64,000 bases of DNA, from NCBI GenBank assembly GCA_016191435.1, contig JACPOQ010000046.1, positions 124,001 through 188,000 of the forward strand, written 5' to 3'. Below the pieces are notes generated by a model. That model was not told the origin of the DNA. It saw nothing but the letters and a program-made list of their open reading frames with translations, and did not search any database. This DNA comes from Chloroflexota bacterium. Lineage in GTDB: Bacteria; Chloroflexota; Dehalococcoidia; Tepidiformales; Tepidiformaceae. Positions 56,046-64,000 of the stretch are shown here, piece after piece. The translations under genes and the position numbers were made by a program. Position 1 is the stretch's first letter. Each line of letters begins with the position of its first letter.

Positions 56046-56975
56046 TTGCTCCCTTCGTTCACCCTCACCCAGCTCACCGCCGGCGCGCCCGGTATCGAAA
56101 GCGCCCTCACCGTCGGCGTGCTGGATGGCGTGCACCTGGGCCACCAGGCCCTCCTCGGCCGGCTCCGCGATGAGGCGCGTAAGCGCGCCCTCTCGCCGGG
56201 CGTCGTCACGCTCCACCCCCACCCTCTCACCGTCCTCCGCCCCGAGACACGGCCCAGTTACCTCACCACCCTCGAGGATCGCATCGAGCTCATGCGCCAG
56301 GCCGGCGCCGATTGGGTCATCCCCCTGACCTTCACCTCCGAAGTGTCAGAAATAACCGCCGAGGACCTCGCGACCACCTTCTACGAGCACCTGCGCATGC
56401 GCCTCATGGTGCTCGGCCCCGACGCATCCTTCGGCCGTGGCGCGCCAAAAGACACCGCCGCCCGCATGCAGGCGCTTGGCGCTCAGCTCGGCTTCGAAGT
56501 CATCCAGGTCGAGCCGCTCATGCACGACCACGAGCGCTACAGCTCCACCGCCGTGCGGAAGGCACTCGCGGCCGGCGACATGGAGCGCGTCACGTCTCTG
56601 CTCGGACGCTCCTACCGGCTCGGTGGCCCCGTCGTCCGCGGCTTCGAACGGGGCCGCACCATAGGCTTCCCCACCGCCAACATCTCCGTCGCCGCCGACC
56701 GCGCCCTGCCCGCCCTCGGCGTCTACGCCAGCCGTGCCCACGTCCTTGGCCGGGACCTCCCGGGCGCGACCAACATCGGCACCCGCCCCACCTTCGATGC
56801 CGGCCACGTCTCGGTCGAAACGCACCTTATGGACTTCAAAGGCGACATCTACGGCGAGCGCATGGAGATCGACATCGTCCACCGCATCCGTGCCGAGACC
56901 GCCTTCGCCAGCGTCGATGAGCTCATCGCCCAGATCGGCCGCGATGTCGAAGCGGCCCGTGAGCTGCTCCGGTGA
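56046..56975 (+). CDS. ribF: Bifunctional riboflavin kinase / FAD synthetase
   Basis: LTVGVLDGVHLGHQALL, RGFERGRTIGFPTANI, GATNIGTRPTF. Confidence 0.94.
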   Translation: MLPSFTLTQLTAGAPGIESALTVGVLDGVHLGHQALLGRLRDEARKRALSPGVVTLHPHPLTVLRPETRPSYLTTLEDRIELMRQAGADWVIPLTFTSEVSEITAEDLATTFYEHLRMRLMVLGPDASFGRGAPKDTAARMQALGAQLGFEVIQVEPLMHDHERYSSTAVRKALAAGDMERVTSLLGRSYRLGGPVVRGFERGRTIGFPTANISVAADRALPALGVYASRAHVLGRDLPGATNIGTRPTFDAGHVSVETHLMDFKGDIYGERMEIDIVHRIRAETAFASVDELIAQIGRDVEAARELLR

Positions 56976-57033
56976 TTCACGATTCGCGGTTTTCGCCGCA
57001 CGATTCCGGGACCGGCCGCCGGTGACGCGTGCC

Positions 57034-58227
57034 ATGCCAACCCCCGATGAGCAGTTGCCGACGCTGATGAGCGGCGTCGAGTACGGCGACGGCATCCTCC
57101 GCCGCCAGATGGAGCGCGAGCTGCGCGCCTTGCTCGAACTCGACCGGCCGCTGCGCGTCTACCTGGGCATCGACCCCACAGCCACGTCGCTGACGCTCGG
57201 GCACACCGTCCCGTTGCGAAAGCTGCGCCAGTTCCAGGAGTTCGGCCACCACGCCATCTTCCTCATCGGCGACTACACCGCGCTCATCGGCGACCCCAGT
57301 GACAAAAACAAGCTCCGCCCGATGCTCACACAAGAGGACATCCAGCGGAACGAACGCACCTACTTCGACCAGGCGGCAAGGCTCCTCGACCCCACGAAGA
57401 CCGAGCTGCGGCACAACTCGGAGTGGCTCGGCAAGCTCGATTTCCCGCAGATCATCTCGCTCATGTCGAAGTTCACTGCCGCCGAGATGCTTCGCCGCGA
57501 CAATTTCCGCAAGCGCTTCGATGACGGCGACCCCGTCTTCCTGCACGAATTCCTCTACGCCGTCATGCAGGGCTACGACGCCTATGCCCTTGAGTGCGAC
57601 GTGCAGGTCGGCGGCACGGAGCAGCTCTTCAACCTGATGGCAGGCCGCAAGATCCAGGAGGACGCCGGCCAGAAGCCGCACGTCCCCGTGACGCTGCCCA
57701 TCCTCGTCGGCCTTGATGGCAAGGAGCGCATGTCGAAATCGAAGGGCAATCACATCGGCGTCGACGACCCGCCCGAGGAACAGTACGGCAAGGCCATGTC
57801 CATCCCCGATGAGGCCGTCATGTCGTTCTTCGTCCTCGCCACGTCCGTCCCGCGCGCGGAACTGCCGGCGATCGAAGCCGAAATCGAACGCGCGCCGATG
57901 GTCGCGAAGAAGCGCCTCGCCCGCACCATCGTCGGCGAGTTCTACGGCGAGCCCGCCGCCCTTGCCGCCGAAGCCCGGTTTGAGCGCACGGTTCAGCGCC
58001 GGGAAGCCCCCGAGGAGATGCCCACGTTCGCCGTCCACGGTGGCGAATCGCTTGTAGACGTCCTCACAGCCGCCGGCCTCGAGCCGTCGAAGCGCGAAGC
58101 TCGCCGCCGCCTCGAACAGGGCGCGGTCACCATCGATGGCGAACCCGCCACCCTCACCGGCGTCGCCCGCCCCGGCGCCGTCCTCCAGGTCGGCAAGCGC
58201 CGCTGGCTCCGCCTGGTTTCGAACTGA
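57034..58227 (+). CDS. tyrS: Tyrosine--tRNA ligase
   Basis: YLGIDPTATSLTLGHTVPLRKLRQFQ, KMSKS-type KERMSKSKGN, C-terminal S4-like domain. Confidence 0.95.
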   Translation: MPTPDEQLPTLMSGVEYGDGILRRQMERELRALLELDRPLRVYLGIDPTATSLTLGHTVPLRKLRQFQEFGHHAIFLIGDYTALIGDPSDKNKLRPMLTQEDIQRNERTYFDQAARLLDPTKTELRHNSEWLGKLDFPQIISLMSKFTAAEMLRRDNFRKRFDDGDPVFLHEFLYAVMQGYDAYALECDVQVGGTEQLFNLMAGRKIQEDAGQKPHVPVTLPILVGLDGKERMSKSKGNHIGVDDPPEEQYGKAMSIPDEAVMSFFVLATSVPRAELPAIEAEIERAPMVAKKRLARTIVGEFYGEPAALAAEARFERTVQRREAPEEMPTFAVHGGESLVDVLTAAGLEPSKREARRRLEQGAVTIDGEPATLTGVARPGAVLQVGKRRWLRLVSN

Positions 58228-58228
58228 A

Positions 58229-58483
58229 ACTGCTCTGAAAATCGCCTTCAGGGCCAGTGCGATCGCGGGCAACGGCGTTCCCGGTAGTCGTGGCGCTCTG
58301 GCGCCACGGGCCATGGCTCCCACGTCCCGGGACCAGCGACCGACGTTCGAATGTGGGCACACGTGGATCAGCGGGCGAGCGCCAAGCGCGAGACCGCGGC
58401 GACCGCAGCCACCCACCGTCACGAGCGCGACTCCCGTTTTCGTCCCTGGTTGTGGTGCCACGCCACCACCGACTTAGAACCAC
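58229..58483 (+). repeat. Dispersed non-coding repeat, copy B
   Basis: See copy A 47947-48198. Confidence 0.92.
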
Positions 58484-58587
58484 TGACACGTCGCGATTTG
58501 CGCCGTCCGCCTGCCGCGCGCTCCTTGAGCCGCTCGCGTTAACCATGGGCGCATGGCTGTAGCGCGCATGGCGGTAGACTCGGGAGA

Positions 58588-59631
58588 GTGAAGATACGTG
58601 CGAGGTACCGGGTTGCGACCGTCCTCGTGGGCGCCGGGCTCGCGCTGGCATCGCTCGCCTTCATCGCCGCCGGGTTCCATTCCGCGGGCCTGGACTTGAA
58701 GTACCGCACCCCCGCGATGCAAGTCGCGCGCGACGGCGTGTGGCCGACACCGCCGCCACGGCCATCGCCGACACCCACGCCGATCCCGCCGGCGTTCCGG
58801 CAATGCTACGGTTCGCGGCCCGCGGACGCCGGTGGCTTCGACCTGCTGCCGGCGGCCGAGACGTCCGTGCTTTCGAACTGCCAGGTCGTCGCGTACTACG
58901 GTTACCCCGGCATCCCTGGACTCGGCGTGCTCGGCAAGGGCACCAGCGAAGAGATGATCGCGCGGCTCAAGGCGCAGGCGGCGGAATTCGATGCCGTCAA
59001 CGGTTCGCGGTCAGTCGTGCCCGCGCTGCAGCTCATCGTTGCCGTGGCCCAGCCGGACGCGCAGGGCGCCGCTATCTGGCGCATGCCCACCGAGGTGCTC
59101 GAGGGACAACTGGCGCTGGCGAAGGCCAACGATCTGCTCGTGATCCTCGATGACCAGGTCGGGCACAGCACCGCCGAGGCCGAGGTCGCCTCCCTCTTGC
59201 CCAACCTGCTGGACCCGCGCGTCCACCTGGCAGTGGATCCCGAGTGGTCGTTGCCCATCGGTACGCGGCCGGGGGACGAGATCGGGGGCCTGGACGCGGC
59301 CGACATTAATCGTGCCCAGGCCCTGATGCAGGAGTACATCACGGCGAACCGGCTCTCGAACAAGATGCTCATCGTGCACCAGTTCACCCCGGACATGATC
59401 CGGAACAAAGAAGAGCTCCAGCGCTTCCCGAACGTCGACCTGGTGATCGATATGGATGGCTTCGGCGGCCAGGGCATCAAGCTCGCGCACTACCAGCAGT
59501 TCGTCGCCGCGGACGGCGCGCCCCACGGCGGCATGAAGCTCTTCTACGACCCCGCGCTCGATACCAACCTCTTCACACCCGCGGAGGCTTCGGCGATCTC
59601 GCCCCAGCCCGATGTCATCATCTACCAGTAG
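58588..59631 (+). CDS. Hypothetical exported protein with Pro-rich linker
   Basis: N-terminal TM/signal, TPPPRPSPTPTPIPP linker, globular C-terminus. Confidence 0.75.
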   Translation: MKIRARYRVATVLVGAGLALASLAFIAAGFHSAGLDLKYRTPAMQVARDGVWPTPPPRPSPTPTPIPPAFRQCYGSRPADAGGFDLLPAAETSVLSNCQVVAYYGYPGIPGLGVLGKGTSEEMIARLKAQAAEFDAVNGSRSVVPALQLIVAVAQPDAQGAAIWRMPTEVLEGQLALAKANDLLVILDDQVGHSTAEAEVASLLPNLLDPRVHLAVDPEWSLPIGTRPGDEIGGLDAADINRAQALMQEYITANRLSNKMLIVHQFTPDMIRNKEELQRFPNVDLVIDMDGFGGQGIKLAHYQQFVAADGAPHGGMKLFYDPALDTNLFTPAEASAISPQPDVIIYQ

Positions 59632-60742
59632 CCTCGGGCGACCGCCTTCCCCGCGGACGCGACACATCCGGCGGCGGCTGCGCGAGCCACTCGAGCAGGA
59701 AAATGCCGCCGAGGCCGGCGATGAGCGTCACCACGATGATGAGTGCGATCCGGCCCTGCAGCGTGTCGCCCACCGCCTTGGACGCCGAGTACGTCACCGC
59801 GAGGTCGGTCTCCGCATCCGCGGCCGTAACGATGGCGTTGCTGAGCCGCACGGCGCTCTCGTTGCGAGTCCGCCCGAGCGCCCGCAGGTTGTCGAGCTGG
59901 CCGAGCAGGACGGCGTCCATGGCCGTCTCGGAGAGCGCTGCCCGCTGCGCACGCACGTCCGTGATCGCCGCTTCGAGGCTCTGTCGCCGGGCCTGGAGCG
60001 CGTCCGGGGCTTCGGCGTCGCCCACGGGCCGGCCGAGCAGGCCCGTCGCTGCAAGCCCGGTCGGCGTGCCGGCGGTGAGTGTCGCGGCGACCTGCGCGAG
60101 CTCACCGGTCAGCTCCGCTTCCTTCCGGTTCAGGTTGGCCAGGAAGTCCGGGTTTTCGCGGGCGAGCTCATCGAACGGCATGCCGCGGCCTTCGACGACC
60201 CGGCGCGCGGCCCCCGATGCCGCCTCGAACTCCTTCTCCGTGGCGGCAGCCACCGCACGCTTGGAATCGATGTAGCGCTGGCGGAAGAGCCCCTCGGGCG
60301 CGGTGTACTCCTCTGTGAACACGCGCACAAAGTCACGCACGTACTTCTCCGCGGTCAGCTTGCTCGCATCAGCGATCGTAACCGTGAGCGCGCCGCGGCT
60401 GACGCCCTCTTCGACGCTCTCCGGCGCCAGCGAAATCGCGAAGCGCGAGTAGTCGAAGCCTGGCACGCCGGTGGCCTCGGCGACCTTCAGTTTGAAGCGG
60501 TCGTCCCGAGTCATTCCCTGGGCTTCGTAGATGCGCAGCCCGCGGTCCCCGCCGTCCACGAGCGTGTGCACGGTCGTATCGAGCGTCAGGCTCGCGGTCG
60601 CACTGCTGGCGCCCGCGGCCTGGCGCGAGGCGAACACCAGCAACACGCCAAGCGCGAACGCCGGCACGAACAGCCAGGCACGCCCCCGCACGATCCGCAC
60701 GTCGCGCCGCACGCCCTCGGAGAAGCCGGTGCCGCTGTCCAC
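59618..60742 (-). CDS. Wzz/chain-length-determinant-like membrane protein
   Basis: N- and C-terminal TM segments flanking a periplasmic helical region. Confidence 0.55.
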   Translation of the reverse strand: MDSGTGFSEGVRRDVRIVRGRAWLFVPAFALGVLLVFASRQAAGASSATASLTLDTTVHTLVDGGDRGLRIYEAQGMTRDDRFKLKVAEATGVPGFDYSRFAISLAPESVEEGVSRGALTVTIADASKLTAEKYVRDFVRVFTEEYTAPEGLFRQRYIDSKRAVAAATEKEFEAASGAARRVVEGRGMPFDELARENPDFLANLNRKEAELTGELAQVAATLTAGTPTGLAATGLLGRPVGDAEAPDALQARRQSLEAAITDVRAQRAALSETAMDAVLLGQLDNLRALGRTRNESAVRLSNAIVTAADAETDLAVTYSASKAVGDTLQGRIALIIVVTLIAGLGGIFLLEWLAQPPPDVSRPRGRRSPEATGR

Positions 60743-60900
60743 AGTGTCCGCATGCTAGGCGCGCCCGCGGCTAGCGGCCATCCGCGGGCGACGGGCCAAC
60801 ACCCCGTACCACCAGTACCGCCCGCGTCAGCTAGCGGCCGGGTTCGATTTCACACCAGGCTCCAGGCCCATGCCTGCTCGCGCCCGCTGCCCCGCTCGCT

Positions 60901-61122
60901 TCAAAGCAGCTCGATGAACTGCTCGATGGACAGTTCGGCTTGTTTCAGGACAGCGAGAAGCATCGGCCTGCTCATATCGCGTCCATGCAGCGCCACGGTA
61001 GTCCGCAAGCCGTTCGGGTGAATCAGGAATACGTGACTACCGCGTTGCCGTGTTTGCACGAAGCCTGCACGTTCCAGGGCCTGAACGACTTGCCCGGGCC
61101 GGACTGAAGGGAGATCTGGCAC
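60901..61122 (-). CDS. hicA: Type II toxin HicA
   Basis: VVQALERAGFVQTRQRGSHVFLIHPNG...VALHGRDMSRPMLLAVLKQAELS, active-site His in GSH. Confidence 0.93.
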   Translation of the reverse strand: MPDLPSVRPGQVVQALERAGFVQTRQRGSHVFLIHPNGLRTTVALHGRDMSRPMLLAVLKQAELSIEQFIELL

Positions 61123-61355
61123 TACGAGGCCTGGGCAAATAGCCGCACGAACTTGTCCGGGATGGCCAGGCCTGCTTCGAGCGAACCTTCAACGTACAGG
61201 GCTAACGCCTCGCGGATATTGCGGAACGCCTCGTCGAGCGTTTCGCCTTCAGAGAAGCAGCCGGGAAGCTCCGGCACCGCGGCAAAATACCCGCCGCCTT
61301 CGACCGGTTCTATCCGGTACGCCACGCCGTTGTGCGTGAGCTCGATCGCATCCAT
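61122..61355 (-). CDS. hicB: HicB-family antitoxin
   Basis: YRIEPVEGGGYFAAVPELPGCFSEGETLDEAFRNIREALALYVEG. Confidence 0.93.
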   Translation of the reverse strand: MDAIELTHNGVAYRIEPVEGGGYFAAVPELPGCFSEGETLDEAFRNIREALALYVEGSLEAGLAIPDKFVRLFAQAS

Positions 61356-61373
61356 TCCCCGAGGATACACCCC

Positions 61374-63674
61374 CTACCCCCGCACTCGCTCCAACAGCAA
61401 CCGCGCCGCCTTCTTCGCCGCGCTGCGCGTCTCCACCTGCGGCCCCACACACCCCGGGCAGCCCCACTCGCATTCGCACGACCGCACCAGTGCCAGCGAC
61501 GCCTCCACGAGGTCTTCGCGCACATCGAAAATCTTGTCCGCGAGCCCCACGCCGCCCGGGACGGAGTCGTACAGGTACACGCACGGCAGCTCCGAATGCG
61601 GCGCCCGCACCTGCGCTTCGCCACCGATGTCGCGTGGGTCGCAGAGACAATAGATGGGCGCCAGTTCGCGCATGAGGTGCAGCACCCCACCGAGCCCGGC
61701 CGCGATCTGTTCGCGGTCGAGCCCCTTCGTCGCGCGCTCATCGAAGCTGAGCCAGTAGGCGCTCGTGTGCATGTTGGCCTCGGGGATAGCGATTTTCCCC
61801 CAGCCCACGTTCTCGTGCGTGTTCAGCTTCACCTTCTTGAAGATGGTCGCGAGGAACGTGATCGCGACCTCGCCCACTTCGTGCGTGCCCGCGGCCGCCG
61901 GCTCGGCGCGGGAGCCATCGAGCACCTTCAGCTCGACCGCGAGCTGCGCGTCGGTGTAGTAGTCGACCGCGACCGGCGTCACGTACGCCTTCTTGTCGTC
62001 CCAATCGAGCCACTCCACCTGGTACTGCTGCCCGCGATGGATGTAGATGGCGTCCTCGTGGATGAGCAGCGGCGCGCTCGGCCGGTCGCATTCGCCGATG
62101 ACGCGCGGCTGCGGCCCCTGCTCGATGATCACGAAATTGTCGGTGCTCGCCGTCCGCAGGCTCACCTGCTCCGCCGGGTATGCTTCGGTCATCCAGTGGT
62201 AGCGGTCCCCTGAGCGCTGGAGGATGTTCTCCTCCGCGAGGATATCGAGCAGCTCATCGGTGTGCGCGCCGAAGACCTCGCCGATGGTGAACGGCAGCTC
62301 GAAGGCCGCGCACTTCAGGTGGCTGCCGAGGATGTAGAGGTTGTCGGGGTCGATGAGCCCACGTTCGACGCTGCGGTCGAAGATGAAGTCCGGGTGCGCC
62401 GCGACGTACTGGTCGAGCGGGTTCGACGACGTGACCAGCACCGAGAGGCACGCCTCGTTCCGTCGCCCCGCTCGTCCGAACTGCTGCCAGAGGCTCGCCA
62501 GCGACCCCGGGTAGCCCATAACGACGCTCGCGCCCATCCCGCCGATGTCGATCCCCAGCTCGAGCGCGTTGGTTGCGACCACGCCACGCACGGAGCCATC
62601 GCGCAGCCCGCGTTCGATAGCGCGACGCTCGTTCGGCAGGTAGCCGCCGCGATAGCCGGCGATGCGCTCGCCGTCGCCGGGCTTGCTGCGGAGGGCGTCC
62701 CGCAGGTAAGTCAGCAGCAATTCGACCCGCATCCGGCTGGGCGCGAAGGCGATCGTCTGCACCCCCGAGCGGATGAGCCGCGCCGCGATATCGCGTGTCG
62801 CCTTCAACGATGACTGGCGGATGCCCAGCTCGCGGTTCACGACCGGCGGGTTGTAGAGCACGACCACGCGCTCACCCTGCGGTGCGCCGTTGTCATCGAT
62901 TAGTTCCACGTTGTCGCCGACGAGCGCCCGCGCCAGCTCCGCGGGGTTGGCGATGGTCGCCGAGCAGAGGATGAACGCCGGGTCGGAGCCGTAGAACTGG
63001 CAGATGCGCCGCAAGCGCCGGAGCACGTTCGCGAGGTGGCTCCCGAACACCCCCCGGTACGTGTGCAGCTCATCGATCACGACGTATTCGAGGCTCTCGA
63101 ACAGGCGTGTCCACTTCGTGTGGTGGGGCAGCACCGCCGTGTGCAGCATGTCCGGGTTGGTGAGCACGATGTGGCCAGCCTGGCGCACCGCGCGCCGCGC
63201 GTCCGCAGGTGTATCGCCGTCGTACGTGAACGTCCCAATATCGGCCCCGAGGCTGGTGATGAGCCCGTGGAGCTCGGTCAGCTGGTCCTGTGCCAGCGCC
63301 TTCGTCGGGAAGAGGTAGAGCGCCCGCGCGCTCGGGTCCTTGAGGATGCGGTCGAGCACAGGGACGTTGTAGCAGAGCGTCTTGCCGCTCGCCGTCGGCG
63401 TCACGATGACCGCGTTGCGGCCGGTGAACGCGTGCTCAATGGCGCGCGCCTGGTGCACGTACGGCATCCCGATGCCGCGCCGCGCCAGCGCCGCTACCAG
63501 CCGCGGCTCCAGCCCCTCCGGCCACGCTGCGTACCGCGCCTCCAGCGCCGCCATCCGCCGCACAGTGACATCCGTCGGCTTCGCCTGCAGGTGCGCGACC
63601 AGCGCCTCGGCGACGAGCGCCGGCGGGATCGGCCGCACGGTCGGCACGGGGTAGGCCGGGGGCGGCTTAACCAC
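61374..63674 (-). CDS. DEAD/DEAH-box helicase with C-terminal DUF1998 zinc-binding domain (YprA/MrfA-like)
   Basis: VTPTASGKTLCYNVPVLDRIL, VIDELHTYRGVFGSHLANVLRRL, C-terminal CECEWGCPGCVGP. Confidence 0.92.
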   Translation of the reverse strand: MVKPPPAYPVPTVRPIPPALVAEALVAHLQAKPTDVTVRRMAALEARYAAWPEGLEPRLVAALARRGIGMPYVHQARAIEHAFTGRNAVIVTPTASGKTLCYNVPVLDRILKDPSARALYLFPTKALAQDQLTELHGLITSLGADIGTFTYDGDTPADARRAVRQAGHIVLTNPDMLHTAVLPHHTKWTRLFESLEYVVIDELHTYRGVFGSHLANVLRRLRRICQFYGSDPAFILCSATIANPAELARALVGDNVELIDDNGAPQGERVVVLYNPPVVNRELGIRQSSLKATRDIAARLIRSGVQTIAFAPSRMRVELLLTYLRDALRSKPGDGERIAGYRGGYLPNERRAIERGLRDGSVRGVVATNALELGIDIGGMGASVVMGYPGSLASLWQQFGRAGRRNEACLSVLVTSSNPLDQYVAAHPDFIFDRSVERGLIDPDNLYILGSHLKCAAFELPFTIGEVFGAHTDELLDILAEENILQRSGDRYHWMTEAYPAEQVSLRTASTDNFVIIEQGPQPRVIGECDRPSAPLLIHEDAIYIHRGQQYQVEWLDWDDKKAYVTPVAVDYYTDAQLAVELKVLDGSRAEPAAAGTHEVGEVAITFLATIFKKVKLNTHENVGWGKIAIPEANMHTSAYWLSFDERATKGLDREQIAAGLGGVLHLMRELAPIYCLCDPRDIGGEAQVRAPHSELPCVYLYDSVPGGVGLADKIFDVREDLVEASLALVRSCECEWGCPGCVGPQVETRSAAKKAARLLLERVRG

Positions 63675-63806
63675 GGCTCACAGCCATCATCCCTCGCACC
63701 TCAGCCCGAATCCGCACGGATGTTCGCATTATGGCGGCGCCGGAGCACGCGGTCAACGCCGGCATCCCCATAGCCGCGCCCACAGCTCATGCGGTAGCCG
63801 TGCGGC

Positions 63807-64000
63807 TCAAGACTGGCGCGGCTCGCTTGGAACCGCCGTGGCCACGGACGGTTCCCGGAACTGGATGCGGACGAACGGCTCGACGGAAATGCCCCACGCG
63901 CCACCGATTGGGTCGTCGATGTCGTCGATCACCTCGAGCACGAGCAGGCTGACCGCCGCCGTGAAGCCCACGACCACCATGCCCACAACAAGGTGTTCGA
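63807..64000 (-). CDS. Bestrophin-like/DUF4239-type membrane protein, truncated by window end
   Basis: Minus-strand EHLVVGMVVVGFTAAVSLLVLEVIDDIDDPIGGAWGISVEPFVRIQFREPS... Confidence 0.65.
   Translation of the reverse strand, partial: EHLVVGMVVVGFTAAVSLLVLEVIDDIDDPIGGAWGISVEPFVRIQFREPSVATAVPSEPRQS

Noticed and set aside
1-64000. Genome-wide amber recoding (pyrrolysine or TAG=Gln)
   Set aside because: TAG terminates several normal genes in this window (e.g. 1774-1776, 20724-20726, 31455-31457); only two interruptions seen
1-64000. CRISPR array
   Set aside because: No regularly spaced direct repeats with unique spacers found; the tandem repeats present have 7- or 8-bp periods or are coding

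Overview
A 64 kb, high-GC bacterial chromosomal window (Chloroflexota-like by gene content; lineage is inference). Most of it is ordinary core and metabolic coding sequence: LLM flavin oxidoreductase, DUF3500, enoyl-CoA hydratases, asnB, SDRs, a two-component system next to pstSCAB-phoU, mgtE, CoA-transferase, addB/addA, DEAD-box helicase, FAH, HAD, a galK / nucleotidyltransferase / GH36 alpha-galactosidase operon, aldo/keto reductase, ribF, tyrS, hicBA and a DUF1998-type helicase, plus one tRNA-His(GTG). The unusual material is: (1) a 3.6 kb cassette (22.5-26.1 kb) with a textbook promoter, a leaderless first gene, MauE-like and MauD-like redox proteins, a TAT-exported peptide with 23 cysteines and three uncharacterised proteins; (2) a 3 kb DnaJ-domain / vWA / membrane-anchored triple-repeat operon bounded by ~81-bp direct repeats that duplicate the 3' end of the neighbouring SDR gene; (3) a stand-alone 16-codon minigene (MDKKIVTASLRGYDGF) with Shine-Dalgarno and Rho-independent terminator; (4) a ~250 bp dispersed non-coding repeat whose internal hairpin shows a compensatory base-pair change; (5) families of heptamer-period intergenic repeats; (6) in-frame amber codons splitting addA and an O-methyltransferase; (7) a DEAD-box helicase with no canonical start codon; (8) recurrent TANNNT-N6-8-start architecture suggesting widespread leaderless mRNAs; (9) a perfect 8-bp G-quadruplex-type minisatellite. 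All calls are by eye; no database search was run.
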